Part shown: piece after piece, positions 53,556 through 61,201 of the stretch
Numbering within the stretch: the first letter of the stretch is position 1
How the letters are laid out: every line of letters starts with the position of its first letter
Source: an uncultured Sulfitobacter sp.
GTDB lineage: Bacteria; Pseudomonadota; Alphaproteobacteria; Rhodobacterales; Rhodobacteraceae
Assembly: GCA_937138475.1 (NCBI GenBank)
Contig: CAKZPD010000034.1
Location: 124,001-188,000, forward strand
DNA length: 64,000 nucleotides
Direction: 5' to 3'
Program-made: the position numbers and the translations under genes
Notes under the pieces: generated by a model
Told to the model about the DNA's origin: nothing
Seen by the model: only the letters and a program-made list of their open reading frames with translations
Database searches by the model: none

Positions 53556-54341
53556 ATGTTCAGAACTCTAGCACTCAGCGCTGTGGCGGCCTTTGGATTG
53601 GCCACAGCATCCTTCGCCGCGGGTGGCGCCGGTCATATCGAAGATTTCGACTTCCCGTTCGAGGGACCATTCGGCGCATTTGACCAAAACCAGCTTCAGC
53701 GTGGCTTGCAGATCTACACCGAGGTTTGCTCGGCGTGTCACGGGCTGAAGTTTGTGCCGATCCGCACCCTTTCCGACGAAGGTGGACCGCATCTGCCCGA
53801 GGACCAAGTGCGGGCCTATGCCGCCAATTACGAAGTTTTCGACGCCGAGCTGGATGATTTCCGCCCGGCAACCGAAAAGGACAGCTTTCCGGCGTCGGCC
53901 CTGTCGAATGCCCCGGACCTGAGCCTGATGGCCAAGGCACGGGCAGGGTTTCACGGGCCATATGGCCTGGGGATCAACCAGTTCGTCAAAGGCATCGGTG
54001 GACCCGAGTATATCGCATCCCTGCTGACCGGATACACCGGCAAGGAAAAAGAAGAAGCCGGCGCGGTGCTGTATGAAAACACCGCCTTCCCCGGTGGCTG
54101 GATTTCCATGGCGCCGCCCCTGTCGGATGAGCAGGTCGAGTTTGCCGATGGTCATTCGAATGATCTGCATCACATGGCGGAGGATGTTTCGGCCTTTTTG
54201 ATGTGGACCGCTGAACCCAAGCTGATGGCGCGCAAGCAGGCCGGATTTGCCGGTGTGGTGTTCCTGGCGCTGTTGTCGGTTCTGCTGTATCTGACCAACA
54301 AACGCCTTTGGGCGCCGGTCAAAGGCAAGAAATCAGCCTAG
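53556..54341 (+). CDS. petC: Cytochrome c1
   Basis: Membrane-anchored c-type cytochrome that hands electrons to cytochrome c2 or cy. The 261-residue protein has a signal peptide (1-23), haem site CSACH (Cys58, Cys61, His62), the sixth ligand methionine probably in [10 protein letters not shown] and a C-terminal anchor ([14 protein letters not shown]). The ATG at 53556 has an AAGGAAA site; an upstream start would overlap petB. Last gene before the terminator. Confidence 0.95.
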   Translation: MFRTLALSAVAAFGLATASFAAGGAGHIEDFDFPFEGPFGAFDQNQLQRGLQIYTEVCSACHGLKFVPIRTLSDEGGPHLPEDQVRAYAANYEVFDAELDDFRPATEKDSFPASALSNAPDLSLMAKARAGFHGPYGLGINQFVKGIGGPEYIASLLTGYTGKEKEEAGAVLYENTAFPGGWISMAPPLSDEQVEFADGHSNDLHHMAEDVSAFLMWTAEPKLMARKQAGFAGVVFLALLSVLLYLTNKRLWAPVKGKKSA

Positions 54342-54370
54342 GGCCAAGCTGTTTTAACGGCATTTGAAAG

Positions 54371-54405
54371 CCCCTGCACCGCATTGGTGTGGGGGTTTTT
54401 CTTTG
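54371..54405 (+). terminator. Rho-independent terminator of petABC
   Basis: A 10-bp stem (54371-54380 with 54386-54395, two wobble pairs), 5-base loop, then TTTTTCTTT. It is 30 bases after the petC stop and is the strongest intrinsic terminator I see in the window. Confidence 0.9.
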
Positions 54406-54499
54406 GTCGTGGCTTGGGCCTGGGCGCCCTTGCCGGGGGTTGATCCACAAGCTTTGACCGGGGATGAGGGGCCCGCCCCTTTGGGCCTGCGGCCCATTC

Positions 54500-54528
54500 A
54501 CCCCGGGATATTTTTCAACAAAAGAAGA
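54500..54528 (-). repeat. 3'-end repeat, copy E
   Basis: Minus-strand reading TCTTCTTTTGTTG then AAAAATATCCCGGGG, beginning directly after the mtaB stop and sense to that gene. Confidence 0.7.
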
Positions 54529-55785
54529 TCAGGCGGTCAGGCGTGTGCCGTTTTGGCCGATAATGCGCGCGCTGAGCAGGCGGCCTTCGGTTTGCGGTGC
54601 GGCGAATTCGACTTCGGTGAATTGTTCGGTGCGGCCCATGTGCGGGCTTTCCATCAAGATGTGATGGTTGCGGCCGACTTGAGCGGCGAGGTGTTTTTGC
54701 ACCTGGAGATCACCGGCGGCGCGCAGGCGTGCGGCGCGGGATTTGATCGTGGGGCCGTCCACTTGTGCAGGGATTTTTGCCGCCGGGGTGCCTTGGCGTT
54801 TGGAATAGGGAAAGACGTGCAGCCATGTCAGGTCGCACTCTGTCACCAGTTTGAGGGCGTTTTGGAAATGTGCCTCGGTTTCTGTGGGAAATCCGGCGAT
54901 GATATCGGCGCCAAAGGTGATGTCCGGGCGCAGGCTTCGGGCCTCTTGGGTGAAGCGGATGGCATCATCGCGCAGGTGTCGGCGCTTCATCCGTTTGAGA
55001 ATAAGGTCATCGCCATGTTGCAAGGACAGGTGCAGGTGGGGCATCAGCCGGGGCTGGGTTGCGATGGCCTGCATCAGGTTTTCGTCGACTTCGATGCTGT
55101 CGATAGAGCTGATGCGCAGGCGCGGCAGATCCGGCACCAGCTTGAGGATTCGCATCACCAGATCGCCCAATTTCGGCTGGCTGGGCAGGTCGGCGCCCCA
55201 ACTGGTCAGGTCAACGCCGGTCAGGACGACTTCGTTATAGCCCTTGTCCACCAGACGTTTGATTTGATCGACCACCACGCCAGCCGGAACCGAGCGGGAA
55301 TTGCCCCGCCCATAGGGGATGATGCAAAAGGTGCACCGGTGGTCACAGCCGTTTTGCACCTGAACATAGGCGCGGCTGCGGGTGCCGAAGCCGTCGATCA
55401 GGTGGCCGGCGGTTTGCTTGACCGACATGATGTCATCGACCTGAAGCGCCTCGGTTTCGCCAATGAAATCTGCCGACAGCCCCTGCCAGGTGGCGGGCTG
55501 CATCTTTTCGGTATTGCCAATCACGGCATCGACCTCGGGCATGTTGGCGAAAGTATCAGGTTCCGTCTGGGCGGCGCAGCCGGTGACAATCAGGCGTGCC
55601 TTGGGGTGATCGCGGCGCAGTTTCCGGATATCTTGGCGGGCCTTTCGCACCGCCTCGGCGGTGACGGCGCAGGTGTTGACGATCACCGCGTTATCCAGCC
55701 CGGCCTGGCGGGCCAGATCTTTCATTGCTTCGGTTTCATAGGCATTAAGCCGGCAGCCCATGGTCGAGAAAATTGGCGCGGTCAT
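54529..55785 (-). CDS. mtaB: tRNA t6A37 methylthiotransferase MtaB
   Basis: Radical-SAM enzyme that turns t6A37 into ms2t6A37 in ANN-decoding tRNAs, such as the tRNA-Lys encoded nearby. The 418-residue protein has the methylthiotransferase cysteines (Cys11, Cys39, Cys70), the radical-SAM motif Cys147-Cys151-Cys154 (CDHRCTFC) and a short C-terminal TRAM-like region (EQFTEVEFAAPQTEGRL). Its ATG overlaps the dapF stop by four bases. Confidence 0.93.
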   Translation of the reverse strand: MTAPIFSTMGCRLNAYETEAMKDLARQAGLDNAVIVNTCAVTAEAVRKARQDIRKLRRDHPKARLIVTGCAAQTEPDTFANMPEVDAVIGNTEKMQPATWQGLSADFIGETEALQVDDIMSVKQTAGHLIDGFGTRSRAYVQVQNGCDHRCTFCIIPYGRGNSRSVPAGVVVDQIKRLVDKGYNEVVLTGVDLTSWGADLPSQPKLGDLVMRILKLVPDLPRLRISSIDSIEVDENLMQAIATQPRLMPHLHLSLQHGDDLILKRMKRRHLRDDAIRFTQEARSLRPDITFGADIIAGFPTETEAHFQNALKLVTECDLTWLHVFPYSKRQGTPAAKIPAQVDGPTIKSRAARLRAAGDLQVQKHLAAQVGRNHHILMESPHMGRTEQFTEVEFAAPQTEGRLLSARIIGQNGTRLTA

Positions 55786-56624
55786 GATATGCCCCGCAAG
55801 AACGCCGGGGTCAGTTGGCCGGTGAACACATGCGCCGTTGCGCCGGTCATCCAGACCCCATCTGCGCGCCAGTCGATGTCAAGCTGGCCACCGTCCAGAT
55901 CAATCCGCACCTGTCGGCCGGTCAACCCACGGCGCGCCGCCGCCACCGCAACCGCGCAGCTGGAAGAGCCAGACGCCAAGGTGATCCCCGCGCCGCGTTC
56001 CCACACCCGCATCCGCAAGTGGTTCTGACCGACGGTTTCAACGATTTGAACATTGGTGCGGGCAGGAAACAGCGGGTGATGTTCATGCGCCGGGCCAAAC
56101 GCCGCCAGGTCAATCGCCTGCACGTCATCGACAAAAAAGCTGCAATGGGGGTTGCCCATGCCCGTGGCCGTCGGCCCGCCGTCAATCGGCAGGCACAAGG
56201 TATCCATCTGCCGCGCCAGCGGTATTTCAGACCAGTCCAGCTGGGGCTGCCCCATGTTGACCGACGTCAGCCCGCCGCCGGCATCCTCGGCGATCAGGGT
56301 GCCTCGGTCGGTGGTGATGGTCAGCCGGGTTTGACCTGTCTGATCCATAATATGGCGGGCAATACAGCGCGTGGCGTTACCGCAGGCCCCCGACACAGAG
56401 CCATCGGCATTATAAAACCGCAGATGCGCATCATGGGGGCCATTTTCGATGATCGCAAGCTGGTCAAAGCCGACACCGCGATGCCGGTCCGCCAAGGCGA
56501 CGGCCAACCTGGCCGAGACCTCGATCCCCTGTCCCCGCGCGTCAAGCACGACAAAGTCATTGCCCAGCCCGTGCATCTTCATAAAGGTCAAAGCTGTATC
56601 GTTTTTATCTTGCATTTGGCGCAT
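55782..56624 (-). CDS. dapF: Diaminopimelate epimerase, second active-site Cys replaced by Ser
   Basis: Converts LL- to meso-diaminopimelate for lysine and peptidoglycan. The 280-residue protein has the family start MKMHGLGNDFVVLD and keeps the first catalytic cysteine (Cys81 in GACGNATRC). At the second site, where ACGTGA-type sequence is expected, it reads LASGSSSCAV: residue 218 is serine (TCT) and a cysteine lies five places later (Cys223). This could be a shifted or altered acid/base, or a related proline-racemase-like reaction. Start at 56624 has AGGGG; Met4 is an alternative. Coupled to mtaB. Confidence 0.85.
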   Translation of the reverse strand: MRQMQDKNDTALTFMKMHGLGNDFVVLDARGQGIEVSARLAVALADRHRGVGFDQLAIIENGPHDAHLRFYNADGSVSGACGNATRCIARHIMDQTGQTRLTITTDRGTLIAEDAGGGLTSVNMGQPQLDWSEIPLARQMDTLCLPIDGGPTATGMGNPHCSFFVDDVQAIDLAAFGPAHEHHPLFPARTNVQIVETVGQNHLRMRVWERGAGITLASGSSSCAVAVAAARRGLTGRQVRIDLDGGQLDIDWRADGVWMTGATAHVFTGQLTPAFLRGIS

Positions 56625-56681
56625 ATACCCCTGCCAGAAAAACTTATCCAGCCCATTGCAAAGAAAGATGAAGTTAAGGGG

Positions 56682-56710
56682 TTGACCCTACCGCAGCACC
56701 TTTCTAATAC
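56682..56710 (+). promoter_or_regulatory. Promoter of tRNA-Lys
   Basis: -35 TTGACC (56682-56687), 17-base spacer, -10 TAATAC (56705-56710), 12 bases before the tRNA, followed by a GC-rich discriminator (CTCCCC) typical of growth-rate-controlled stable RNA promoters. Confidence 0.8.
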
Positions 56711-56721
56711 CTCCCCTCAGT

Positions 56722-56797
56722 GGGCCGTTAGCTCAGTTGGTAGAGCAACTGACTTTTAATCAGTGGGTCGCAGGTTCGAATCCTGCACGGCTCACCA
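56722..56797 (+). tRNA. tRNA-Lys (anticodon TTT)
   Basis: A 76-base cloverleaf with a 7-bp acceptor stem (GGGCCGT with ACGGCTC, one G-T pair), the D-arm GCTCAGTTGGTAGAGC, anticodon stem ACTGA/TCAGT around a CTTTTAA loop giving TTT, T-arm GCAGG TTCGAAT CCTGC and an encoded CCA. Reads AAA and AAG. No second copy of its 3' end is visible in the window, so no integrated element is delimited by att sites here. Confidence 0.98.
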
Positions 56798-56833
56798 CTT
56801 ATTACGATACGAACTGAAATGCTTGCGCGATTA

Positions 56834-56856
56834 CGCCTTCGGGCGATTTTCGTTTT
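56834..56856 (+). terminator. Possible tRNA-Lys terminator
   Basis: CGCC-TTCG-GGCG hairpin with an extra-stable tetraloop followed by ATTTTCGTTTT, 36 bases past the tRNA. The stem is short. Confidence 0.4.
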
Positions 56857-57013
56857 GCAGGTTCCCCCAAGCAATACGAAAGCACCGCGCCAGAGGAACC
56901 CATTGCGGTTTTGGGACAACGCCTGGGCTTTGCTGGTGTTCAAATTGAGTGAACGGGCGAAAACAGCCCTTGGTTATGGGGCGGCCGAGATCCGCCATAC
57001 GAATAAGGTGAGC

Positions 57014-57044
57014 GATCACTGCCGTAGTTCCGACGGCAGTGATC
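57014..57044 (-). terminator. Perfect 12-bp hairpin after the SNIPE-like gene
   Basis: Arms 57014-57025 and 57033-57044 pair perfectly around a 7-base loop, four bases past the stop of the minus-strand gene. No T run follows. Between the tRNA and this point (56857-57013) I see nothing else. Confidence 0.55.
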
Positions 57045-57048
57045 AAGA

Positions 57049-58395
57049 TTATATGGCTTCTGGCAACGCGTCTGATGGTCGGTCCATGTGCTTCAGTGCC
57101 GCTTTGCGGCGGGCAAGGGTCTCATGCCACTCCTGCGCCTCACGGTCTGAGAAGAAGCTCGCGGTCGGGGCAAGGCGCTTCACTGCGTTCTCAACCTCCT
57201 CCAAACCGACTCGAAAAAACTCTTTTCGCATGTTCGATGCGTTCACGCGGCGGTCCGCGAACTCTTTGTGAAGAGCGCTTTCGAGGGCGGGGGCTTCATC
57301 CGAATAGATCATGGCGTGTATGTCGAAGCTGAATGGGACGCTTGCGTCGCCAAGCTCTTTTACCCGGTCGTCTGGTTCAAGCCGCCGCGTCAGGCCGATC
57401 TTGACTACATCCTCGCCGAAGGAGCCGATATTCGAGATAACGTAGACATAGCCGGATTTGGTCATTTCCGCCATCGCACGGGCGCGTTCGCTTGTCGCAT
57501 GGGCTTCGGCCAAAGCGGCCTCAAGCTCCGCAATGCGGCCTTCATCTACGCCCGCCTCTGAGCGCGCTTTGTCCAAGAGCTTCTGATACCGTTCCTCTTC
57601 ACGTTCGGCCGCTTCGGCTTCCGCCAGCAACTTTTTCTCTTCGCGTTCTGCCCGCGCAAGTTCTGCGCGTTCCTCCTTCTCGATTTTAAGGCGTTCACGG
57701 TATTCATGGGTCGCGTGCAATTCATCCAGCTTCAGACTGACATAGCGTTCATTCACACACAGCTTCATGGATTCGTTGGCTTTGTCGATCTGCGTGGCAG
57801 CGTTTAGGATACGCTTCTCCATCGCGTTGACGTTATTCCACCGAGCGTTTGCGATCGCGGCTTCGCATTCGTTGTTGAAGGCTCGCATGGTCAGACGGGT
57901 CTGACGGTTGATCATTGTTTGACCCTTGGCGCGGCTGCCGTCCACTTGCCAGTCAGTCGGACAGAGGGTCGAGGTCTTGGTCGTGACCATTGTTTTCTGA
58001 AGATCACGGATCCGTTTGATCTGTTGTTTGTACTCGTCAGCGTCGTTGAAATCGAAATGGGGTTCATAGATACCCAACTCCGCGAAAGAGAGCTTTTCGT
58101 CATAGATCGCGACCTGTTGCTCCAGCTTTTTCAACGTGTCACGCTTTTCAGAATAAGTGCTACGCGTCTCTTCGATTTGTCTTTGTAATTCTGTTGCCTT
58201 GTCCCTGAGCGCCGATACTTCGTCCTCAACCGACATGATGGGCGCGTATTTTTCCTTGATCGATTTTGCGATCGCTACCGCCTCCGTCATTCGTTTTTCC
58301 GCGCGGTTCTTTACGCTAAGAGCGCGCAGCCATAAGATCAAAAGAATAGTGGAGAGGGTCAACCAAGCAATTGCGTCATTCGAAATAGGGTCCAT
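57049..58395 (-). CDS. Membrane-anchored DUF4041 / GIY-YIG nuclease, SNIPE-like anti-phage protein
   Basis: A 448-residue protein: one N-terminal membrane segment (about 8-24), coiled coil (55-105), DUF4041-like region (about 105-225), a long charged coiled coil (225-310) and a C-terminal T5orf172/MUG113-type GIY-YIG domain (315-400) with GYVYVI (315-320), KIG (332-334), Arg344 and Glu372. This order matches SNIPE, a membrane-bound nuclease reported to cut phage DNA during injection. It lies beside tRNA-Lys, is lower in GC than its neighbours by eye and has no partner genes, as expected for an acquired single-gene defence. It could instead be a prophage-derived nuclease of another role. Confidence 0.8.
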   Translation of the reverse strand: MDPISNDAIAWLTLSTILLILWLRALSVKNRAEKRMTEAVAIAKSIKEKYAPIMSVEDEVSALRDKATELQRQIEETRSTYSEKRDTLKKLEQQVAIYDEKLSFAELGIYEPHFDFNDADEYKQQIKRIRDLQKTMVTTKTSTLCPTDWQVDGSRAKGQTMINRQTRLTMRAFNNECEAAIANARWNNVNAMEKRILNAATQIDKANESMKLCVNERYVSLKLDELHATHEYRERLKIEKEERAELARAEREEKKLLAEAEAAEREEERYQKLLDKARSEAGVDEGRIAELEAALAEAHATSERARAMAEMTKSGYVYVISNIGSFGEDVVKIGLTRRLEPDDRVKELGDASVPFSFDIHAMIYSDEAPALESALHKEFADRRVNASNMRKEFFRVGLEEVENAVKRLAPTASFFSDREAQEWHETLARRKAALKHMDRPSDALPEAI

Positions 58396-58696
58396 TATTT
58401 ATTACCTTTGAGTTACTTATTACCTTTGAATTACTCATATTCAATTTGACCAGTCTTGCGAGGCCGATCAAGGACAAGGTTTCGGGACCGGCCCGCCACC
58501 AGGGGCGAACCGGGTTGGGGAGACTTCAAAGGGATTTACGTTTTGCCAGGGTTGCTGCCCGCTGCGAGTTGTTTGTCAAAGCGCCGGCGCTCGGACAAAA
58601 CCGGAGATGGGGGACAGTTGCCTTGGCAAACCCCACGGCGCTTTTTGCCTGCCCCAATGCGTCTGAACCAGGCTTTTCTGCCATCATACCCACATC
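58396..58696. other. 301-bp gap between the SNIPE-like and TetR genes
   Basis: Apart from the tandem repeat at its left end I see no gene. The GC level rises sharply from about 58450 onward, which may mark the right edge of an inserted segment. Confidence 0.35.
58399..58434 (-). repeat. Two tandem 18-bp copies carrying the ribosome binding site
   Basis: Copies 58399-58416 and 58417-58434 differ at one base. On the minus strand each contains AAAGGTAATAA, so the Shine-Dalgarno of the SNIPE-like gene is present twice, at 7 and 25 bases before the ATG. Confidence 0.75.
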
Positions 58697-59377
58697 TTAG
58701 GGGCGGCGCGTTGCCGCATCTATGGCGCGGATGATTTCATCTGCCGGGTCGGCGAAAGGTCCGTGGCGCAGGCGGTCCAGACCGATAAACAGGGTCAGCC
58801 CCTCGATCGCGGACTGGATGTGCAGGGCAAGGGCCTGCGCGCGCTCGGGCGGCATGGCCGGATCGATATCGCCCAGAAGCGTGACAAAGATTGCCCGCTC
58901 TGCGTCATAGATTTTCTGAACCCGCTTCCAGATCTCCAGGTCGGTCAGCCCAAGCGCCCAAAGGTGCGGAAAGAAGCCGATATTGGGCGTGCGCAGATCA
59001 GCAACAAGCAACCGCACCAACGAATCAAGGCGCACGCGCGGGTTCTGGTCGACCGTCAACACCTTGTCCCGGAACATTTCACCGTAATCGGCGATGCGAT
59101 CGTCGATCATCGCCTCGAGCAATTTGCGTTTGCTGGGAAAGTGATAGGTCAGGTTGCCCTGACTTAGCTCCGCCTTTTCGGCGACCGCGCGCAACGAGAA
59201 CCCATGCGCCCCCTCCGAGGTCAGGGCCCGAATCGCGCAATCAAGGATCAGGCGCTGCGTGCGCTCGGATTTGCGCGTGGCTTCGGCTGTGGTCGGCACC
59301 GGGCGACGGGCGACCAGTTCCTGCAACAGCGTCTCTATCGGGCTGCTTTTCAACGTCTTTTCCACCGAGTTTTCCAT
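58697..59377 (-). CDS. TetR family regulator
   Basis: A 226-residue repressor with an N-terminal helix-turn-helix (about 38-85; SLRAVAEKAELSQGNLTYHFPSKRKLLEAM) and a C-terminal ligand domain. The ATG at 59377 was chosen because codons upstream run antisense into the amine oxidase gene; its ribosome binding site is weak. It diverges from the flavin amine oxidase and probably controls it through the direct repeats between them. Confidence 0.87.
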   Translation of the reverse strand: MENSVEKTLKSSPIETLLQELVARRPVPTTAEATRKSERTQRLILDCAIRALTSEGAHGFSLRAVAEKAELSQGNLTYHFPSKRKLLEAMIDDRIADYGEMFRDKVLTVDQNPRVRLDSLVRLLVADLRTPNIGFFPHLWALGLTDLEIWKRVQKIYDAERAIFVTLLGDIDPAMPPERAQALALHIQSAIEGLTLFIGLDRLRHGPFADPADEIIRAIDAATRRP

Positions 59378-59403
59378 AAAGGGCAGTAACCACCCATCAG
59401 TTA

Positions 59404-59446
59404 TTAGGTCAAGCGTCCAGTTTTTTCTTGATTTTAGGTCAAGCGT
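59404..59446. promoter_or_regulatory. Two direct repeats in the TetR/amine oxidase promoter
   Basis: TTAGGTCAAGCGT occurs at 59404-59416 and 59434-59446, exactly 30 bases apart (about three helical turns). The complement contains TTGACC, which could act as -35 for the minus-strand gene. A likely binding platform for the divergent TetR regulator. Confidence 0.55.
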
Positions 59447-59500
59447 GCGAAATTCTATGTCATGAGAACAACTATCACCCAACGCGGAGGACACACACAA

Positions 59501-60970
59501 ATGACAATCAGATCGAAAAATTCCGACAAAGAGACAACAAGACCCTCGCGCCGGCAGGTTCTGGGCGGCGCCCTGACATCCGGCGCCGCCGTCGCCCTTG
59601 GCGGTTCGGCAGCAGCCCAAAGCAACGACATTCAAAGCGTCGACGTGGTGGTGATCGGCGCAGGGGCCTCGGGTTGCTATGCCGCCCGAGAGCTGAGCCG
59701 TGCAGGCCACAGCGTCGCCCTGCTTGAGGCCGACGACCGCGCCGGTGGCCGCCTGCGCCGGGGCGAAGTAAACGGGGAACCCGTCGATTTGGGGGGACAG
59801 TGGTGGGGACCAGGGCAGACCCTGCTTGATGAGGTTTCGCAGGGGCTTGGCCTCACCCGGCTCAAGCAAAACATCACCGGGCGCAGCATTATCGACTTGG
59901 CAGGTCTCAAGTTCGAATACGAGGGCGAGGTGCCCGCCCTGCCCGACGCGGAAATGGCTGCCTTCCTTGAAGGGGTGGAAACCATCGAAACGTGGGCCTC
60001 TGAGATTGACCCCCAAGCGCCCTGGAGCCACCCCCGCGCCAAAGAATGGGATTCGATCACCTGCACCACATGGATGGACCAGAACCTGGGCACTGATTTC
60101 ATCACCGCCTTCTTCAAGTTTGCTGTCAAAGGGGTCTGTGTGGTTGATCCTGCGCAGATCTCGATGCTGCAATTCCTGTTCTATTGCCGCTCAGGTCAGA
60201 GCTTTGTCACGCTGATCTCGACCGATGGCGGCGCCCAGCAAGAGGTCTTTAAGGGCGGGCTATTCCAAGTGCCACAGCTGATGGCCGAAGCCCTGGGCGA
60301 TGCGGTTCACCTGTCAACACCTGTGCGCACTATCGCCCAGGATGGCGACGGCGTGACCGTCACAGCCGAGGGCGGCACCTGGCGCGCCAAACGGGTGATC
60401 GTCGCCGTGCCCCCGGCCATGGCACAGCGCATTCACTATGACCCGCCCCTGCCCGCCATGCGCGACGTTTATATGCAGCGCGCGCCGATGGGCGCCGTCA
60501 TCAAATGCTATGTCGCCTATGACACGCCCTTCTGGCGTGAGATGGGCTATACCGGTCAGGTCTTTTTCGAAGGCGACGCCAATGTGTTCTTTGAACACAG
60601 CCTGAACGACAGCGGTAAATTCGCGCTGGTCGCCTTTATGGATGGAGAAGCCGTGCTGCGGTGGGCCGATCGCACCGAGCAGGAGCGCCGCGATTATGTG
60701 GTCAGCGAGATCGTGCGCGTCTTTGGCCAAGCCGGGGCAAATCCGGTCGATTACACCGACAAAGCCTGGTCCGCCGACCAATGGCGGCGCGGCGGCTATG
60801 GCACCCAGCCGACACCTGGCGCCTGGACCGTAACGGGCGAGGCATGGAACCGCCCCGTGGACCGCATCCACTGGGCCGGCAGCGACACCTCGGCGGTCTG
60901 GAATGGCTATGTTGAAGGGGCGCTCCAAGCCGGCAAACGCGCCGCGCAAGAAGTGGCCGACCTTCTTTAA
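59501..60970 (+). CDS. Tat-exported flavin-containing amine oxidase
   Basis: Oxidises amines with FAD. The 489-residue protein begins with a Tat signal (SRRQVLGGALTSGAAVALGG, about 17-36), then the FAD dinucleotide motif VVVIGAGASGCYAARELSRAG, EADDRAGGRLRRG and the C-terminal IHWAGSDTSAVWNGYVEGAL, typical of the monoamine oxidase family. The ATG at 59501 has a GGAGG site; a start at 59462 would lie in the promoter. Periplasmic location suggests extracellular amine use. Substrate unknown (putrescine, tyramine or similar). Confidence 0.88.
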   Translation: MTIRSKNSDKETTRPSRRQVLGGALTSGAAVALGGSAAAQSNDIQSVDVVVIGAGASGCYAARELSRAGHSVALLEADDRAGGRLRRGEVNGEPVDLGGQWWGPGQTLLDEVSQGLGLTRLKQNITGRSIIDLAGLKFEYEGEVPALPDAEMAAFLEGVETIETWASEIDPQAPWSHPRAKEWDSITCTTWMDQNLGTDFITAFFKFAVKGVCVVDPAQISMLQFLFYCRSGQSFVTLISTDGGAQQEVFKGGLFQVPQLMAEALGDAVHLSTPVRTIAQDGDGVTVTAEGGTWRAKRVIVAVPPAMAQRIHYDPPLPAMRDVYMQRAPMGAVIKCYVAYDTPFWREMGYTGQVFFEGDANVFFEHSLNDSGKFALVAFMDGEAVLRWADRTEQERRDYVVSEIVRVFGQAGANPVDYTDKAWSADQWRRGGYGTQPTPGAWTVTGEAWNRPVDRIHWAGSDTSAVWNGYVEGALQAGKRAAQEVADLL

Positions 60971-60980
60971 GCAATAAGGC

Positions 60981-61008
60981 GGCGGCGATAGCAACTCACA
61001 TCGCCGCC
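60981..61008 (+). terminator. Hairpin after the amine oxidase gene
   Basis: A 9-bp perfect GC-rich stem (60981-60989 with 61000-61008) and 10-base loop, ten bases after the stop. No T run, so efficiency is doubtful. The remaining gap to the LacI gene holds nothing I recognise. Confidence 0.5.
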
Positions 61009-61201
61009 ACCAAACCCCCAGACCCGACCCGGATCATTGGACAGGGCGCCCAATTTTCCATCCCCATTCCAGCGCGGGCGAACAGATGTTACGCAGGCGG
61101 CGTTTACCGATGCCCCCCGTCGGCGGGCGGCGTTGATCTGGGTGCTTGATTGCCGGGCTTGTCATGCGCTAACGTTGGCGAAAATGTCGAGGACATCAAT
61201 C

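Noticed and set aside
54364-56028. 554-codon frame on the plus strand
   Set aside because: Antisense of mtaB and part of dapF, beginning inside the petC terminator.
56728-56943. Open frame on the minus strand across tRNA-Lys
   Set aside because: It is the antisense of the tRNA; such frames (with a GEPCRIRTCDPLIKSQ-type peptide) are well-known false proteins.
56722-58700. Integrative element bounded by tRNA-Lys att sites
   Set aside because: I found no second copy of the tRNA 3' end and no integrase, so only a suspected insertion is noted.
59378-60172. 265-codon upstream extension of the TetR gene
   Set aside because: It runs antisense through the amine oxidase gene and shows no TetR similarity.
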